Shown here in pieces: positions 35,486-45,224 of a stretch of DNA of 64,000 bases (position 1 is its first letter; each line of letters begins with the position of its first letter). The notes beneath the pieces were generated by a model. That model saw nothing but the letters and a program-made list of their open reading frames with translations. It was not told the origin of the DNA and ran no database searches. This DNA comes from Blastobasis lacticolella. Lineage: Eukaryota; Arthropoda; Insecta; Lepidoptera; Blastobasidae. The stretch lies in the NCBI GenBank assembly GCA_905147135.1, contig LR990055.1, positions 4,279,001 through 4,343,000 on the forward strand, given 5' to 3'. A program made the position numbers and the translations under genes.

Positions 35486-35682
35486 AGGTACAGTCGAGTT
35501 CATTAATATGTGAGCATTGCCAAGGTTTCAAATATAAATGTATATGGAAGGGTACTTATATATCTGAGCAGATTCATCAATTAGACATATGTACATCTGC
35601 TCAGATATATAAGTACCCTTCCATGTACATTTATATTCGAAGCCTTGGCAATGCTCACATATTAATGAACTCGACTGTACCT
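35486..35682. mobile_element. near-perfect palindromic MITE, TACAGTCGAG ends
   Basis: The ends AGGTACAGTCGAGTTCATTA and the inverted copy TAATGAACTCGACTGTACCT are perfect mirrors. Nearly all of the roughly 85-bp arms pair around a central segment near 35568-35591. TA at each end fits a Tc1/mariner-type MITE (TA target). No coding potential. Confidence 0.8.
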
Positions 35683-36009
35683 CTCGCCCTCAAAGGCTTT
35701 GAGGGAAGTTTGGAGAACGAACATGAAACATCGGAGATAAATAAGATGAGCCTGTGATATATGGAAGATGTTCGAGTTCCAATGAATAAGGAGGATAATG
35801 GTTCTGTGCTAGTAAAACAATTTAAAACTAAAAAAAAATATTATTTGGAATTAATTTTTAAACGTGTATATATTTCAATTAATAGCTCGTTAAATACAAT
35901 GGCCATATATTTGCCACCTTCTGAAAATCCAGTTAATTCAGAAAAATTAACCGGTGTTACAAGTTTTATGTTTAAGTTGTATGTGTTGCCCGCAGAATCA
36001 TAGCTCTGG

Positions 36010-36120
36010 TTGCGATTTTCTTCATTTGAAAATCAGTTTCGTCCAGATGGTTCATAACTTTGTTTCATTAAAATCGGTTCAGTAGTCTGGGAAATATGCA
36101 CTCTACTTATGTGTAAAATG
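36010..36120 (+). repeat. dispersed retroelement-tail repeat
   Basis: CATAACTTTGTTTCATTAAA followed by ATCGGTTCAGTAG, the same motif as at 46210-46265 and 45240-45300. Confidence 0.5.
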
Positions 36121-36344
36121 TATGTGTTAAGTATGTGTGTAGACTGTCGTGGTTTCATCATCTGTCGGTCAGGTAGGTTATTATGTTTGATATTAGGGAA
36201 TGATTGACGGCACTCCTGATATTAGTCATACGATAAGGAAGGTAAGGAAGAAGTCACAATTGGACGAAGTGTTAAAATTTCGTCCAGGTTCATCGTCGGA
36301 GGTAAGGACAGTGACTTAGTAGATTCAGTGGTGTTTTTGTAGGC

Positions 36345-36941
36345 TTGCATTTGACCTCAACTCACCTGATGGACACGACACATGCCAGGAAAATCACAGG
36401 ATGTCTTAAACCGACTCCGGTGAGTAAGTTGTATCCACTAGCTGGCATTGCTCCACCAGCCGTTCGCAGAGAGATAGCCAGTGCAGTTGAGAAACGCAAA
36501 CAGGAAACGGACTCACGGCACCCTCTCTATGGTCAGGAACCTACTGTCAAGAGATTGAAAAGCCGATCCAGTTTCTTGACGACAACCACTGCCTGTGAAA
36601 GTGACGCCCCCACAGCCAGAAGAAACCTGTGGATCACTAAATTTTCTAATCCCGCCTTTATCCCTCCTACTTAAAAGCTCCCACCCGTAAACAAACTTCC
36701 GTGGCCAACCTGGAAGGCGTTAAATAGGCTGCAAACCCAGGTGGGCCGATGTAAAGAGAATCTCTTTAAGCTTTGTATATCCACAAAAGACAGTTCTCAG
36801 TGCGACTGTGGCATATCTCCGCAAACTATGGACCACCTCGTTTCATGCTCGGCGTGCCCTAAAACCTGTACCATGGAGGACTTGTTCGAGGCCAGTTCAA
36901 ACGCTGTATCCGTCGCCGATTCCTGGGCGTATAAAGTATAA
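36345..36941 (+). pseudogene. non-LTR retrotransposon Pol, C-terminal remnant
   Basis: 36345-36674 carries ARKITGCLKPTPVSKLYPLA and GIAPPAVRREIAS, the thumb block typical of several animal non-LTR Pol proteins. 36741-36941 carries the C-terminal zinc block CDCGISPQTMDHLVSCSACP followed by LFEASSNAVSVADSWA. A stop and a frame change separate them. No RT catalytic core is present upstream, so this is a dead 5'-truncated copy. Confidence 0.8.
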
Positions 36942-37269
36942 GTCAGAGTTTAGTCCATCGACTCGATAAGAAAAAGAAGACCTGATGGAAACCGTTCGGA
37001 CAGTAGGTACGAGTCTTGAGAACTTGGCTTGCAATCTGCCTTGCAACTAGATCAATACAATATCTCTTCATTAAGTTTAGGTTACAATATAAACACTTAA
37101 AACGTCAATATTGTATAGGTTATACCGTCCTACCTTCACTTTACCGGTAGATGTTTACAATTTTACATTCTACAATAACATGCGTCGCCGGCCGCGTCAT
37201 CCCTGAGCCGGGAGAAGACTTGCTTGTCCAAGATAACAATATCATTGCAATCAATTGTTAACCTGGAGA

Positions 37270-37440
37270 GGTTTTCCCTGGAGAGTACAACATGGAGCTC
37301 TTCAAGAAAGGGGTTAAAAGGTTTTTACGGGGTCGGCAACGCGTGGGTGATGCCCCTGGTATTGCAAACTTCCATAGGCTGCGGTGACTGCTTACCATCA
37401 GGCAGGCCGTAAGCTTGTTTGCCAACTTGGTGGTATAAAA
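37270..37440 (+). repeat. dispersed repeat fragment
   Basis: Shares ATTGCAAACTTCCATAGGCT, CTTACCATCAGGCAGGCCGT and AAGCTTGTTTGCCAACTTGG with 6990-7115, ending in a TATAAAAA tail. Confidence 0.55.
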
Positions 37441-37697
37441 AGAAAAACTTAACTAGGTTAACAAGTTGGTCAGATTTATGACTAGGTGTGATTACAATGC
37501 TTACACATTACGCACCCTCAGGTGCCTACATGCTTTCTTAATTTTGCTGCAAATACATTCATAATAAATGTTATATTAATTACGTATATTATAAAGTATT
37601 TCCATTTGATTTAGCTAGTAATTTAGTTCGATCCAAATAGAAATTTACCCAAAGCCATCAAAGTCAAATTTAGTAGTGTTTAGTGGCGCGTGGCGAG

Positions 37698-37975
37698 AAG
37701 CGTCGGTGGCCGAGTCGTAACGGTATCCGAATCGCAAGTGAGAGGTATCATGTTCGAATCCCACTGCCGCCATGTACCAACATTCTGCACTCTTCTGAGT
37801 TATGTACGTTGAATACTAACCTTTGATCTTACGGTGAGGGTAAGCGTGCGAGGGTAACGGTGAGGGCGACTGAATGTGTAACCTTGGTCCAATCTGGGCA
37901 GGTTCCCCTGGTAGCAGGGTCACGGAGGTCAGCTCGCACTCGCCTATGTCTTATTACAGACCCTAATCTAGCTAC
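37698..37975 (+). mobile_element. tRNA-derived SINE (family A)
   Basis: The head GCGTCGGTGGCCGAGTCGTA leads to ATCGCAAGTGAGAGGTATCA and the B-box GTTCGAATCCCACTGCCG. The body has CTGAGTTATGTACGTTGAAT, CTAACC and CTTACGGTGAGGGT, and the tail has AGGTTCCCCTGGTAGCAGGG. It matches 13010-13395 in inverse orientation. Confidence 0.75.
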
Positions 37976-37979
37976 TAAC

Positions 37980-38520
37980 CATATTTCATCAAAATCCGTT
38001 CATCCGTTTATTCGTAACTAACCTCTCTCGAGAGTAGTACATACACATATTACATAATATTAATGGGATCTAGTCGTAGCTCTTTCCTCATAATGTCTAC
38101 TTGCAGAATAGTTTAAGTTCTACTTTTCAAAACATGGCGAATCAAACTGAAAATTAGATCCCTGGCTAATTTGTTCCGCGCTTATCTTCAAGGCGTAGGG
38201 TCACTCGCCGACCCCGCCGACCCCACGCCCCAACTAGGAAGCAGCCCAGCACAGATGTGGCCCAACAATGGGGCATTTATCAAAGCAGCTGCGGTGATAA
38301 CCGCCTGTGTCAACATCCGACCACCAGGATTGCAATGCGGATTGCCGAGGCCAATGCGGGAGTGTTAATTTTTTTATATTAGATACTATTATTTAACACT
38401 GTTAATCCGAGGCCGACCTAAGAATCGATGGATGGATTGTGTAAATAACGGCGTGCGGGTGAAGAGAGTGAGTATCGTTCATATCGAGCAATAGGGTTAA
38501 ATAAAATAAAAATAAAATAA
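37980..38520. other. gene-free stretch
   Basis: No gene supported. A short retroelement-tail motif (ATTTCATCAAAATCCGTTCA) lies at 37983. An open frame at 38171-38368 has no recognisable family. Confidence 0.4.
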
Positions 38521-38760
38521 TTAAATGTACTTGAACAAATTCACACAGCGCCATCTAGCCCCAAAATAAGCAAAGCTTGTGTTATGGGTGATAGATAACT
38601 GATAAACTACTTATATACTTTTTTTTTTCTTCTTAAATACATACTTATCATACATATTCCACCCAGACCCGTAACAGAAATTAAAATTCATCATTTCAAT
38701 TTCTGCTCGGCCGGGAATCGAACCCGGGACCTCTGCGTGGCGAAATTAAGTGGTAGGACG
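38521..38760 (-). mobile_element. tRNA-derived SINE (family B), head damaged
   Basis: Read on the minus strand: B-box GGGTTCGATTCCCGGCCG, then AATTTTAATTTCTGTTACGG, GTCTGGGTG and the CTTTGCTTATTTTGGGGCTA tail. The A-box side of the head (38735-38760) has been replaced or scrambled next to the neighbouring poly(T). Confidence 0.7.
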
Positions 38761-39083
38761 CTTGTTAATTTTTTTTTTTTTTTTTTTTTTATTCATTTAT
38801 TTCAGGCAACTGAGGCCCATATCTATAAATACACACACAACATAAATACAAAATAAACTGATACAAAATACAGACTAAAATAAAAACTATACCTAAATAC
38901 AAAATAATATAAATTGTAAACTAATATATAAAAATATAATTTATTAATATCTTAAAACCTAACTGGTACTCAATGTCGTTCGGCGGCACCGGAAATTCTG
39001 GGTCGCCCACGGAATCGCCGGTACACCACACCCTTCGGCCAATAATCTTCCCTCATGAAGAAATCCAAATCTGCGGTGGGAAC

Positions 39084-39189
39084 TGTAATAAAACGACACG
39101 ATACGTAAACACAAACTGATTTATTAGCCACCAGAGGGTATACATACAAAAGTAATTTGTCGCTTACCTACATATTATTAACTACTACA
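39084..39189 (-). repeat. 3' LTR of the gypsy element (106 bp)
   Basis: By reading it is identical to the other LTR. It contains an AATAAA poly(A) signal on the coding strand (plus-strand TTTATT at 39120-39125). Confidence 0.95.
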
Positions 39190-39565
39190 TCTTCCCCCTT
39201 AAAAATAACTTAGCTAGGATTGGGTACTTATAGGCAAACATAAGTTGTTGTTGCTATGTTTGTGGTAGGTACCTATAGTTCTAACATAACGTAGGAATTA
39301 ATGTAAAACATTGTTAAGAAGCTAAAATGAATGGATACATAGTTTTAAGGAAGTAGGCACGAGTATAGAAACATATAGTAATACAGAAAGATATACTCAA
39401 GAGTGTAAATTCTTCACGTAGGTACTGATCAAAATTATAACTAACTTACTATCTATAAACAGGCCTCTACTTATTATAATATTTACCCGCCACCAGATTG
39501 ATACAATGCGTTAAAGTTTCATTTTTATCTTAACTAAAATAAGTAATTGACAAATACATTATTGC

Positions 39566-42500
39566 CTATTGTTTGTTAAAAAATAGATTTGCTAACCTTT
39601 CGCGAGCTTGAACCGCAGCATGTCTTATCTGTCTGTGTGAACCGGTCACAAAGTTGGATGTGGCGCTTGTACTTTCTATGAGCCTTTCAGGCTCATCGTA
39701 TAAGCTTTCCAGATTGATACTGTGTTCGCTATCACTCTCATCCTTCTCACTCAAAGAAGGGAGAGGTGATGACGTCAAGTCAGAGCCTGACCCTGTCGCA
39801 ATAATGTGTCGTCTGTTGCGGCGAAACCGCCTACCCGTCGCATCTGTGAGGAAGTACGAGCGTGGCTGTGGCGCTTTCCCCTGTACCTGCATACGTCGAC
39901 GCGTTTTACCGTCGACAACTATTACCTGTTCGCCCTTACTCAAATTCGGCAGAGCATGAGCATGCAAATCGTAATATTGTTTTGAGGTTTCATGATTTCG
40001 CGAAATATTTGCGTAGTCACGACTATTGTCTCGTGCTGGTCGCAGTTTATCAGGAATTATGGGTAAACGTGTGCTGATAGTTCTTCCCATAAGTAGCTCC
40101 GCTGGTGAGCTTATACCATCTCGTGGTGTAGCTCTAAGGTTTAAAAGGCCCAGATAGAAATCGGTGTTTGTCTCAATCGATTTTATTAATATATTTTTAA
40201 TCGTTCTTACTGACCTCTCGCTAAGTCCGTTAGACTGAGCGTAGTTAGGCGAGGTTGTTGTGTGCGTGAAACACCAAACCTGGCAAAATTGACGAAATTC
40301 CTTTGATGCAAAGGCTGGTCCATTATCGGTTACTAACTCGGTAGGTATACCGTGTCGTGCGAACTGGTCTTTCATTGCATTAACTACTGATTTCGTCCCA
40401 ATATTATTTAGTTGAGCAACTTCTATAAAGTTTGAGAAGTAATCAACTATGAGGAGAAAATATTTGCGTCTATATTCAAATAAATCGGCACCTAATTTTC
40501 TCCACGGTAATTCTGGTATTTGGTGGGGTATCATGGGTTCCCTGGGCGGGCGGGCCGCGTGCTGCGAGCAGGCCTGGCACGCGCGGACCGTGCGTTCCAC
40601 ATCACGGGACATGCCGTTCCAAAACATAACATCGCGCGCGCGACGCTTGCAACGATCAATGCCTAGGTGCCCTTCGTGCACTCTTGACAACATCTCACCT
40701 CTAATACCCCGCGGAATATACACCAAGTAATTCTTAAATATGACGCCATCTATTACTTGAAGCTCTCCTCTGTAATGCCAATGGCACTGTATCATTGGCT
40801 CTAAATCTTTTTTATATCTAGGCCATCCGTTTTCTATGTAACTTTTTAACAACTGACATTCAATATCTTGATGTGTTGACTCCCTAACTCTTTGCAACTT
40901 CATGTCACTAAATTTAACATGCTTTATCAGAAAGCACGCTTGGTCTTCTGCTTCCTTAGTCACTTGTTCATGCATTAGATCCGGTAATGCCGCTCTTGAC
41001 AAGGTATCAGCTACAAACATATACCTCCCAGGTTTATATACAACGTTAAAGTTGTAACATTGTGTACGTAACATCATTCGCTGTAAGCGTGCGGGCACAG
41101 CGTCCAGCGGCTTTCTGAACAATGCTTCGAGAGGTTTATGGTCCGTTTCCACAGTGACATCGTTCCTGCCATATACGTACTGGTGAAATTTCTCCAGCGC
41201 AAAGACAATGGCCAGCATCTCCTTCTCGATTTGTGCATATCGAGACTGAGTGTCAGTGAGTGTGCGTGACGCATACTCTACTGGGCGGCCGGCCTGCAGC
41301 AACGCCGCGCCAAGCGCCGTGGAGCTGGCGTCCACGGTGACGATGAGCGGCGCGCCGGCCGCGCACAGCGCCAGCACTGGCGCCGCGCACAGCGCGCGCT
41401 TCAGCCGCGCCACTGTCGCCTCGTGCACCGCATCCCAAGTCCACTCTGCGTCCTTCTTCAACAGCACTCTCAGAGGCGATGCTATGTCAGAGTATTTGGG
41501 AATAAATTTCGAGAGATAATTTACCATTCCTAGGAATCTCTCTAGCGAGGAGCGGTCTGTTGGACTTGGCATGTCTTGTACTGCCCTTAACTTTTCGCTG
41601 TCTATTTGCATGCCTTTTGCACTAAACGTGTGTCCTAAGTACGATACTTTTTCGACACAAAACTCGCATTTATCGCGATTGAACCTAATACCAATATCAC
41701 GAGCTCTATCTAACAAGTGTTTTAACCTACTGTCGTGCTCGACTTTTGTTCTCCCCCAGACAATCACATCGTCAATGAATGAGTCAACACCTTCAATGTC
41801 TTCTAGTAACTGACGTATTTTCGCATGAAAAACCTCACTTGCACAGTTAATACCATAGGGGAGCCTTAAAAATTGATACCGCCCGAATGGTGTGCCAAAT
41901 GTGCATAAATCGGCACTATCGTCGTCTAATTGGATCATCCAAAACCCCGAGCGTGCATCTAACTTACTAAAATACCGAGCGTCCCGCAGATTGACTGCTA
42001 TTTCGGTCAAAGTTGGTAAAGGGTAATGCGCACGTTTTACAGCTTTGTTCAGAGGCCGCGGATCGAGACACACACGAATGCTGCCATCTCTCTTAGCGGG
42101 CAAAACAATCGCATTGACCCACGGTGTGGGGTGACTTACTTTTCTTATTATTCCCATGTTCTCCATTCGGACTAATTCGCTCCTTAATTTATCTCTAATA
42201 CCCAATGGTATTTTTCTTACAGGGCAAACGGAAGGGCTCGCGTTGTTATCAATTACAATTTTATACTTTCCCGGTAATTTTCCTACTCCAGTGAACAAAT
42301 CATTATATTGATCAATATTTACAGAAAATATGCGTTTTATTAATCCTAGTGCTTCACACGTATTTTTCCCGAGAACACTTTGACAATTATCACTTGATAT
42401 AACAAATTGAATAACATATTCTCTGTCTTTATAGCACCACAACATTTCAAAACACCCTAAAATAGGAACATAGTTGCCACAAAAAGATTGCGCTCGGATA

Positions 42501-43645
42501 TTACAACGTTTAATTTCTCCAAAGGAATACCCTAATTTTTTAAATAATTGAAGTGATATAACATTTAGATCAGACCCGGTATCTAGTTTAAACTTCTCAG
42601 ATTTACCATTTTTACATAAAATTAAAGTTTCAAACCACTTACAGTCGTCAGCAATGTCCTTACAGGTATCCACAGTATTTATGAAGAACGAGTCCTCATC
42701 ATCATCACCGTATTCTTCTTGTAACTGATACACTTGTTTATTACCTTTGAAAGGACACATTTTTCTGAAATGGCCTTTGTTGTGGCACAAAAAGCACTTA
42801 ACCAATTTCGCCGCGCAATACATATCCTCGCCATGATTGCCGCCACACGCAAAACATCTTTTGTACAGTGTATTACCGCCGTCGCTCGTTCGAGCTTCGA
42901 ACCGGCGAGATCCGGTCGCCGCCGCGCCGCTGCCGCCCGCGAACGGCCCCGCGCGGCCCCGCTGCGCTGCCGCCGCCGTCGCCGGGCCCGGCCCGCTGCG
43001 CGCCGCCGCGCCCGCGCTGCCTCCCCGACCTCGCTGCGATCGCGAACCGTATATCGCATCGATTGCTCCAGTACGCGAATTCTCCGCTGGCTTTACACTC
43101 TGAATCTGTCTGTTTTCCTCACTAGACACTTCGTTTGCTTGGCAAATTTTTACTGCTTTGTCCAACGTCAACTCATCTGATCTTAGTAGCCGGTCGCGGA
43201 CATTATTATCAGTGACGCCGCACACAATTCTGTCGCGTATCAGGCCGTCCTCCAAGTGTTCAAACTTACAATGTTGGCTCAGCAAGCGTAACGCAGTGAC
43301 GTATGCATCTATATTCTCTCCAGCTTCTTGATTACGCGTAAAAAATCTAAATCTCGCCATTGTAGTGTTTTGTTTGGTGCCAAAATGTTCATCGAATTTT
43401 TTAATTAACACGTCAATGTCGTCCTGATTCTCGTCCTTTAAGAACTTGAATGTCGAATATATGTCATAGCCGTCACTGCCCACTAGGTTTATTAACAGGC
43501 TGGCTTGCACATCCTTGTCCTCTTTATTCACTCCGGAAGCCTTTAGAAACACTGTAAACCGCTTGAGCCATTTACGCCACGTATCGGCCCTCGTCGCCGG
43601 GCCTCCTTCTAATACAAGTTCCGCTGGTGGCCGCGCGTGTTCCAT
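39566..43645 (-). CDS. gag-pol: Gag-Pol polyprotein of the Ty3/gypsy element
   Basis: One open frame of 1359 residues. Gag spans roughly 1-260, followed by two zinc knuckles (C264, C267, H271, C277 and C284, C287, H292, C297). The aspartic protease has DTGS at 355-358. The reverse transcriptase shows LDARSGF (562-568) and FIDDVIVWG (623-631). RNase H has D772 in VTVDAS and TETDHKPL. The integrase has an H990/H993/C1023/C1026 zinc site and the D1054, D1107, E1143 triad with D-52-D-35-E spacing. The C-terminal tail is basic, then Ser/Glu-rich. Gag and Pol are fused without a frameshift. All catalytic residues are present, so it may be active. A stretch at 42900-43030 is very GC-rich (an Ala/Gly/Arg-rich linker at 200-250), unlike the AT-rich rest. 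Confidence 0.95.
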   Translation of the reverse strand: MEHARPPAELVLEGGPATRADTWRKWLKRFTVFLKASGVNKEDKDVQASLLINLVGSDGYDIYSTFKFLKDENQDDIDVLIKKFDEHFGTKQNTTMARFRFFTRNQEAGENIDAYVTALRLLSQHCKFEHLEDGLIRDRIVCGVTDNNVRDRLLRSDELTLDKAVKICQANEVSSEENRQIQSVKPAENSRTGAIDAIYGSRSQRGRGGSAGAAARSGPGPATAAAAQRGRAGPFAGGSGAAATGSRRFEARTSDGGNTLYKRCFACGGNHGEDMYCAAKLVKCFLCHNKGHFRKMCPFKGNKQVYQLQEEYGDDDEDSFFINTVDTCKDIADDCKWFETLILCKNGKSEKFKLDTGSDLNVISLQLFKKLGYSFGEIKRCNIRAQSFCGNYVPILGCFEMLWCYKDREYVIQFVISSDNCQSVLGKNTCEALGLIKRIFSVNIDQYNDLFTGVGKLPGKYKIVIDNNASPSVCPVRKIPLGIRDKLRSELVRMENMGIIRKVSHPTPWVNAIVLPAKRDGSIRVCLDPRPLNKAVKRAHYPLPTLTEIAVNLRDARYFSKLDARSGFWMIQLDDDSADLCTFGTPFGRYQFLRLPYGINCASEVFHAKIRQLLEDIEGVDSFIDDVIVWGRTKVEHDSRLKHLLDRARDIGIRFNRDKCEFCVEKVSYLGHTFSAKGMQIDSEKLRAVQDMPSPTDRSSLERFLGMVNYLSKFIPKYSDIASPLRVLLKKDAEWTWDAVHEATVARLKRALCAAPVLALCAAGAPLIVTVDASSTALGAALLQAGRPVEYASRTLTDTQSRYAQIEKEMLAIVFALEKFHQYVYGRNDVTVETDHKPLEALFRKPLDAVPARLQRMMLRTQCYNFNVVYKPGRYMFVADTLSRAALPDLMHEQVTKEAEDQACFLIKHVKFSDMKLQRVRESTHQDIECQLLKSYIENGWPRYKKDLEPMIQCHWHYRGELQVIDGVIFKNYLVYIPRGIRGEMLSRVHEGHLGIDRCKRRARDVMFWNGMSRDVERTVRACQACSQHAARPPREPMIPHQIPELPWRKLGADLFEYRRKYFLLIVDYFSNFIEVAQLNNIGTKSVVNAMKDQFARHGIPTELVTDNGPAFASKEFRQFCQVWCFTHTTTSPNYAQSNGLSERSVRTIKNILIKSIETNTDFYLGLLNLRATPRDGISSPAELLMGRTISTRLPIIPDKLRPARDNSRDYANISRNHETSKQYYDLHAHALPNLSKGEQVIVVDGKTRRRMQVQGKAPQPRSYFLTDATGRRFRRNRRHIIATGSGSDLTSSPLPSLSEKDESDSEHSINLESLYDEPERLIESTSATSNFVTGSHRQIRHAAVQARERLANLFFNKQ

Positions 43646-43752
43646 TTCGAATTACTTATTATTTCGATTTCTTAACTCGTGTACGATACTATAGTAACCG
43701 AAAAATAACTTTATCAGCGTGAATTTAATTAAATAGGCCACCGCTGTCACCA

Positions 43753-43858
43753 TGTAATAAAACGACACGATACGTAAACACAAACTGATTTATTAGCCAC
43801 CAGAGGGTATACATACAAAAGTAATTTGTCGCTTACCTACATATTATTAACTACTACA
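43753..43858 (-). repeat. 5' LTR of the gypsy element (106 bp)
   Basis: Same sequence as 39084-39189. It acts as promoter for the minus-strand transcript. It abuts the primer-binding site at 43752-43741. Confidence 0.95.
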
Positions 43859-44457
43859 GGAACCAACGCCACGAATGAGTTGAACGTACGTTCATGGCTT
43901 GATTCCAAGAGCTGGACCCTCACGAGGTACTTCTTGGTTAAGCGGATGTGCTCTTCCACGTCCTTTGCCGTCACCGTGTGGTGAAGGCGAGAGAGGTAGA
44001 GCGCCGTCGTCGGTGTCGCAGGGCGCAGCAGGAAGTTGGGACCGGTTACTGCGGTCCCGCGAAAATTCTGAGCTGAACGACGTCTACTCTTCTTCTGGAC
44101 CGTGACAAATCCTTCCTCATCACGGTGTACGTCGGAGGCGCATGGGGGCTTCAATGCCGCCGATTCTCGTGGAGTTGAAGCCTCCACGCGAAGATGTTGG
44201 CGCGCTGTCGATGCGCGGACGAGAGCCGCGGGCGCGGTGGGCGCCGGCGTTTGAGCGGCGGGCGCAAGCGAGCGAACGGCTGGCACAGGCTGGCGGGGCG
44301 CGGGTTGCGCGTCACGCGGCACCCCGGCCGAAGCGCGCGCGCCGATGCGGGCCGCGTACGTGTCGGGTGTCCGTGCGGCAGGCAGGCAGGTTAAGCCTGA
44401 GGAGTCCGCCTGGGTGAGTACCACCCCTTTTTCTATGTTCATTGTCGTGTTCTAGTT

Positions 44458-44875
44458 TAAAGGATAGGGTAGCCAGCGCAATTACAGAAATAAGGCATTT
44501 CATCGTAGTCCTCCGAGTGACAACGGAATATGCCGTGGGATAGAGCGTCGGTGGCTTATTTGTTAAGGGGTCCGACTCGTAAGCGAGAGGTACAGAGTTC
44601 GACCCCCAGTGACGTCATGTAGCAATGACTTTTTCTGAGTTATTAGGTATGAGTTATGAGGTAAATTAGTTTGAAATGAAATTTGCACATTCATGCGACT
44701 GAATTTATCTAACATGATCCTATCTGGTCAGGTGCCCCTGCAGGGTAACGGAGATCAGATGGCAGTCGCTCCACTGCAATTACCTAATCTGTCAAATCCT
44801 GGATCATGGTCAAAGCTGACCCCGGCGCTTGAGCTCAACCGCACATAGACGCTAAGATGATTATTTTATGATGCT
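44458..44875 (+). mobile_element. repeat block plus SINE (family A)
   Basis: 44458-44530 matches 7247-7320 (GGTAGCCAGCGCAATTACAG). From about 44545 a family A SINE follows: GAGCGTCGGTGGCTTATTTG, GGTCCGACTCGTAAGCGAGA, GAGTTCGACCCCCAG. Its tail block CAGATGGCAGTCGCTCCACT is shared with 57855-57885, and GGATCATGGTCAAAGCTGAC follows. Confidence 0.7.
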
Positions 44876-44934
44876 ATGCACTGAAACTCTCGACAGGAAC
44901 GTGCTGGCCTAGGATCAACATCGATTTGTGGACG

Positions 44935-45205
44935 TTATGGAATCATCATCACCACAGCCCATCAACAGTCCACTGCAGGACTTAGAACCTCTCCCACGAA
45001 AGGGGAGGTTATTGCCATAATCTCCACGATTGGCAGGCGGGTTGGAGATCGCAGTGTTGTAAATATAACAATGGAAAACGCTGCTGCCCGTTTTTCAGCC
45101 TACAGAGACTCTAGATCTTTGGCCTTGAAAACATAAGTCGCCTTGTACGACACCCACGAGTATAAGAGGTTGGTGCTATTCTACTCTGCCGAACACCACA
45201 CGGCC
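44935..45205 (+). repeat. dispersed repeat, best-preserved copy
   Basis: Block order: CAGCCCATCAACAGTCCACT, GCAGGACTTAG, GGGGAGGTTATTGCCATAAT, TTGGCAGGCGGGTTGGAGAT, CTGCTGCCCGTTTTTCAGCC, GTCGCCTTGTACGACACCCA, GAACACCACACGGCCGTTAT. Inverted and partial copies occur at 21785-22060, 34060-34180, 27085-27255 and 16150-16240. No coding. Confidence 0.7.
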
Positions 45206-45224
45206 GTTATGGAATATTATGGAC

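Larger units (their letters stand above)
39084..43858 (-). mobile_element. intact Ty3/gypsy LTR retrotransposon, 4775 bp
   Basis: Bounded by two direct LTRs of 106 bp that I read as identical, both TGT..ACA, with a GGAAC duplication on each side (39079-39083 and 43859-43863). Coding is on the minus strand, so the right LTR is the 5' one. Directly after it the minus strand reads TGGTGACAGCGG, a primer-binding-site candidate. Before the 3' LTR is a purine run TAAGGGGGAAGA (polypurine tract). The single Gag-Pol frame is undamaged and there is no env frame. Very short LTRs recall the mag-type lineage known from Bombyx; that placement is inference. Identical LTRs and a perfect target duplication indicate a recent insertion. 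Confidence 0.95.
38766..44442 (-). pseudogene. retroposed Gag/ORF1-like gene interrupted by the gypsy element
   Basis: The minus-strand frame runs from about 44442 to 43859, stops at the gypsy insertion, and resumes in frame at 39083 to a TGA at 38972-38970. The N-terminal two-thirds is Ala/Pro/Arg-rich. The conserved part lies near the interruption: ATPTTALYLSRLHHTVTAKD before it, and FFMREDYWPKGVVYRRFRGR after it. I recognise this C-terminal pattern from abundant lepidopteran retroelement proteins. After the stop come about 175 bp of AT-rich 3' UTR, a CAGTTGCCTGAAATAAATGA end and a poly(A) tract (T-run 38766-38790 on the plus strand). That marks the copy as reverse-transcribed. Apart from the insertion the frame is open. 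Which element class it belongs to is uncertain. Confidence 0.65.

Noticed and set aside
38766..38790. Poly(T) tract as a possible assembly artefact
   Set aside because: Preceded on the minus strand by an AATAAA-containing retroelement end, so it is an ordinary poly(A) tail.
42734..43180. 148-residue open frame on the plus strand, Arg/Ala-rich
   Set aside because: It is the antisense shadow of the GC-rich linker and zinc-knuckle part of the gypsy Gag. It has no domain of its own.
44142..44417. Overlapping plus-strand frames, Arg-rich
   Set aside because: Shadow of the GC-rich minus-strand Gag/ORF1-like frame.
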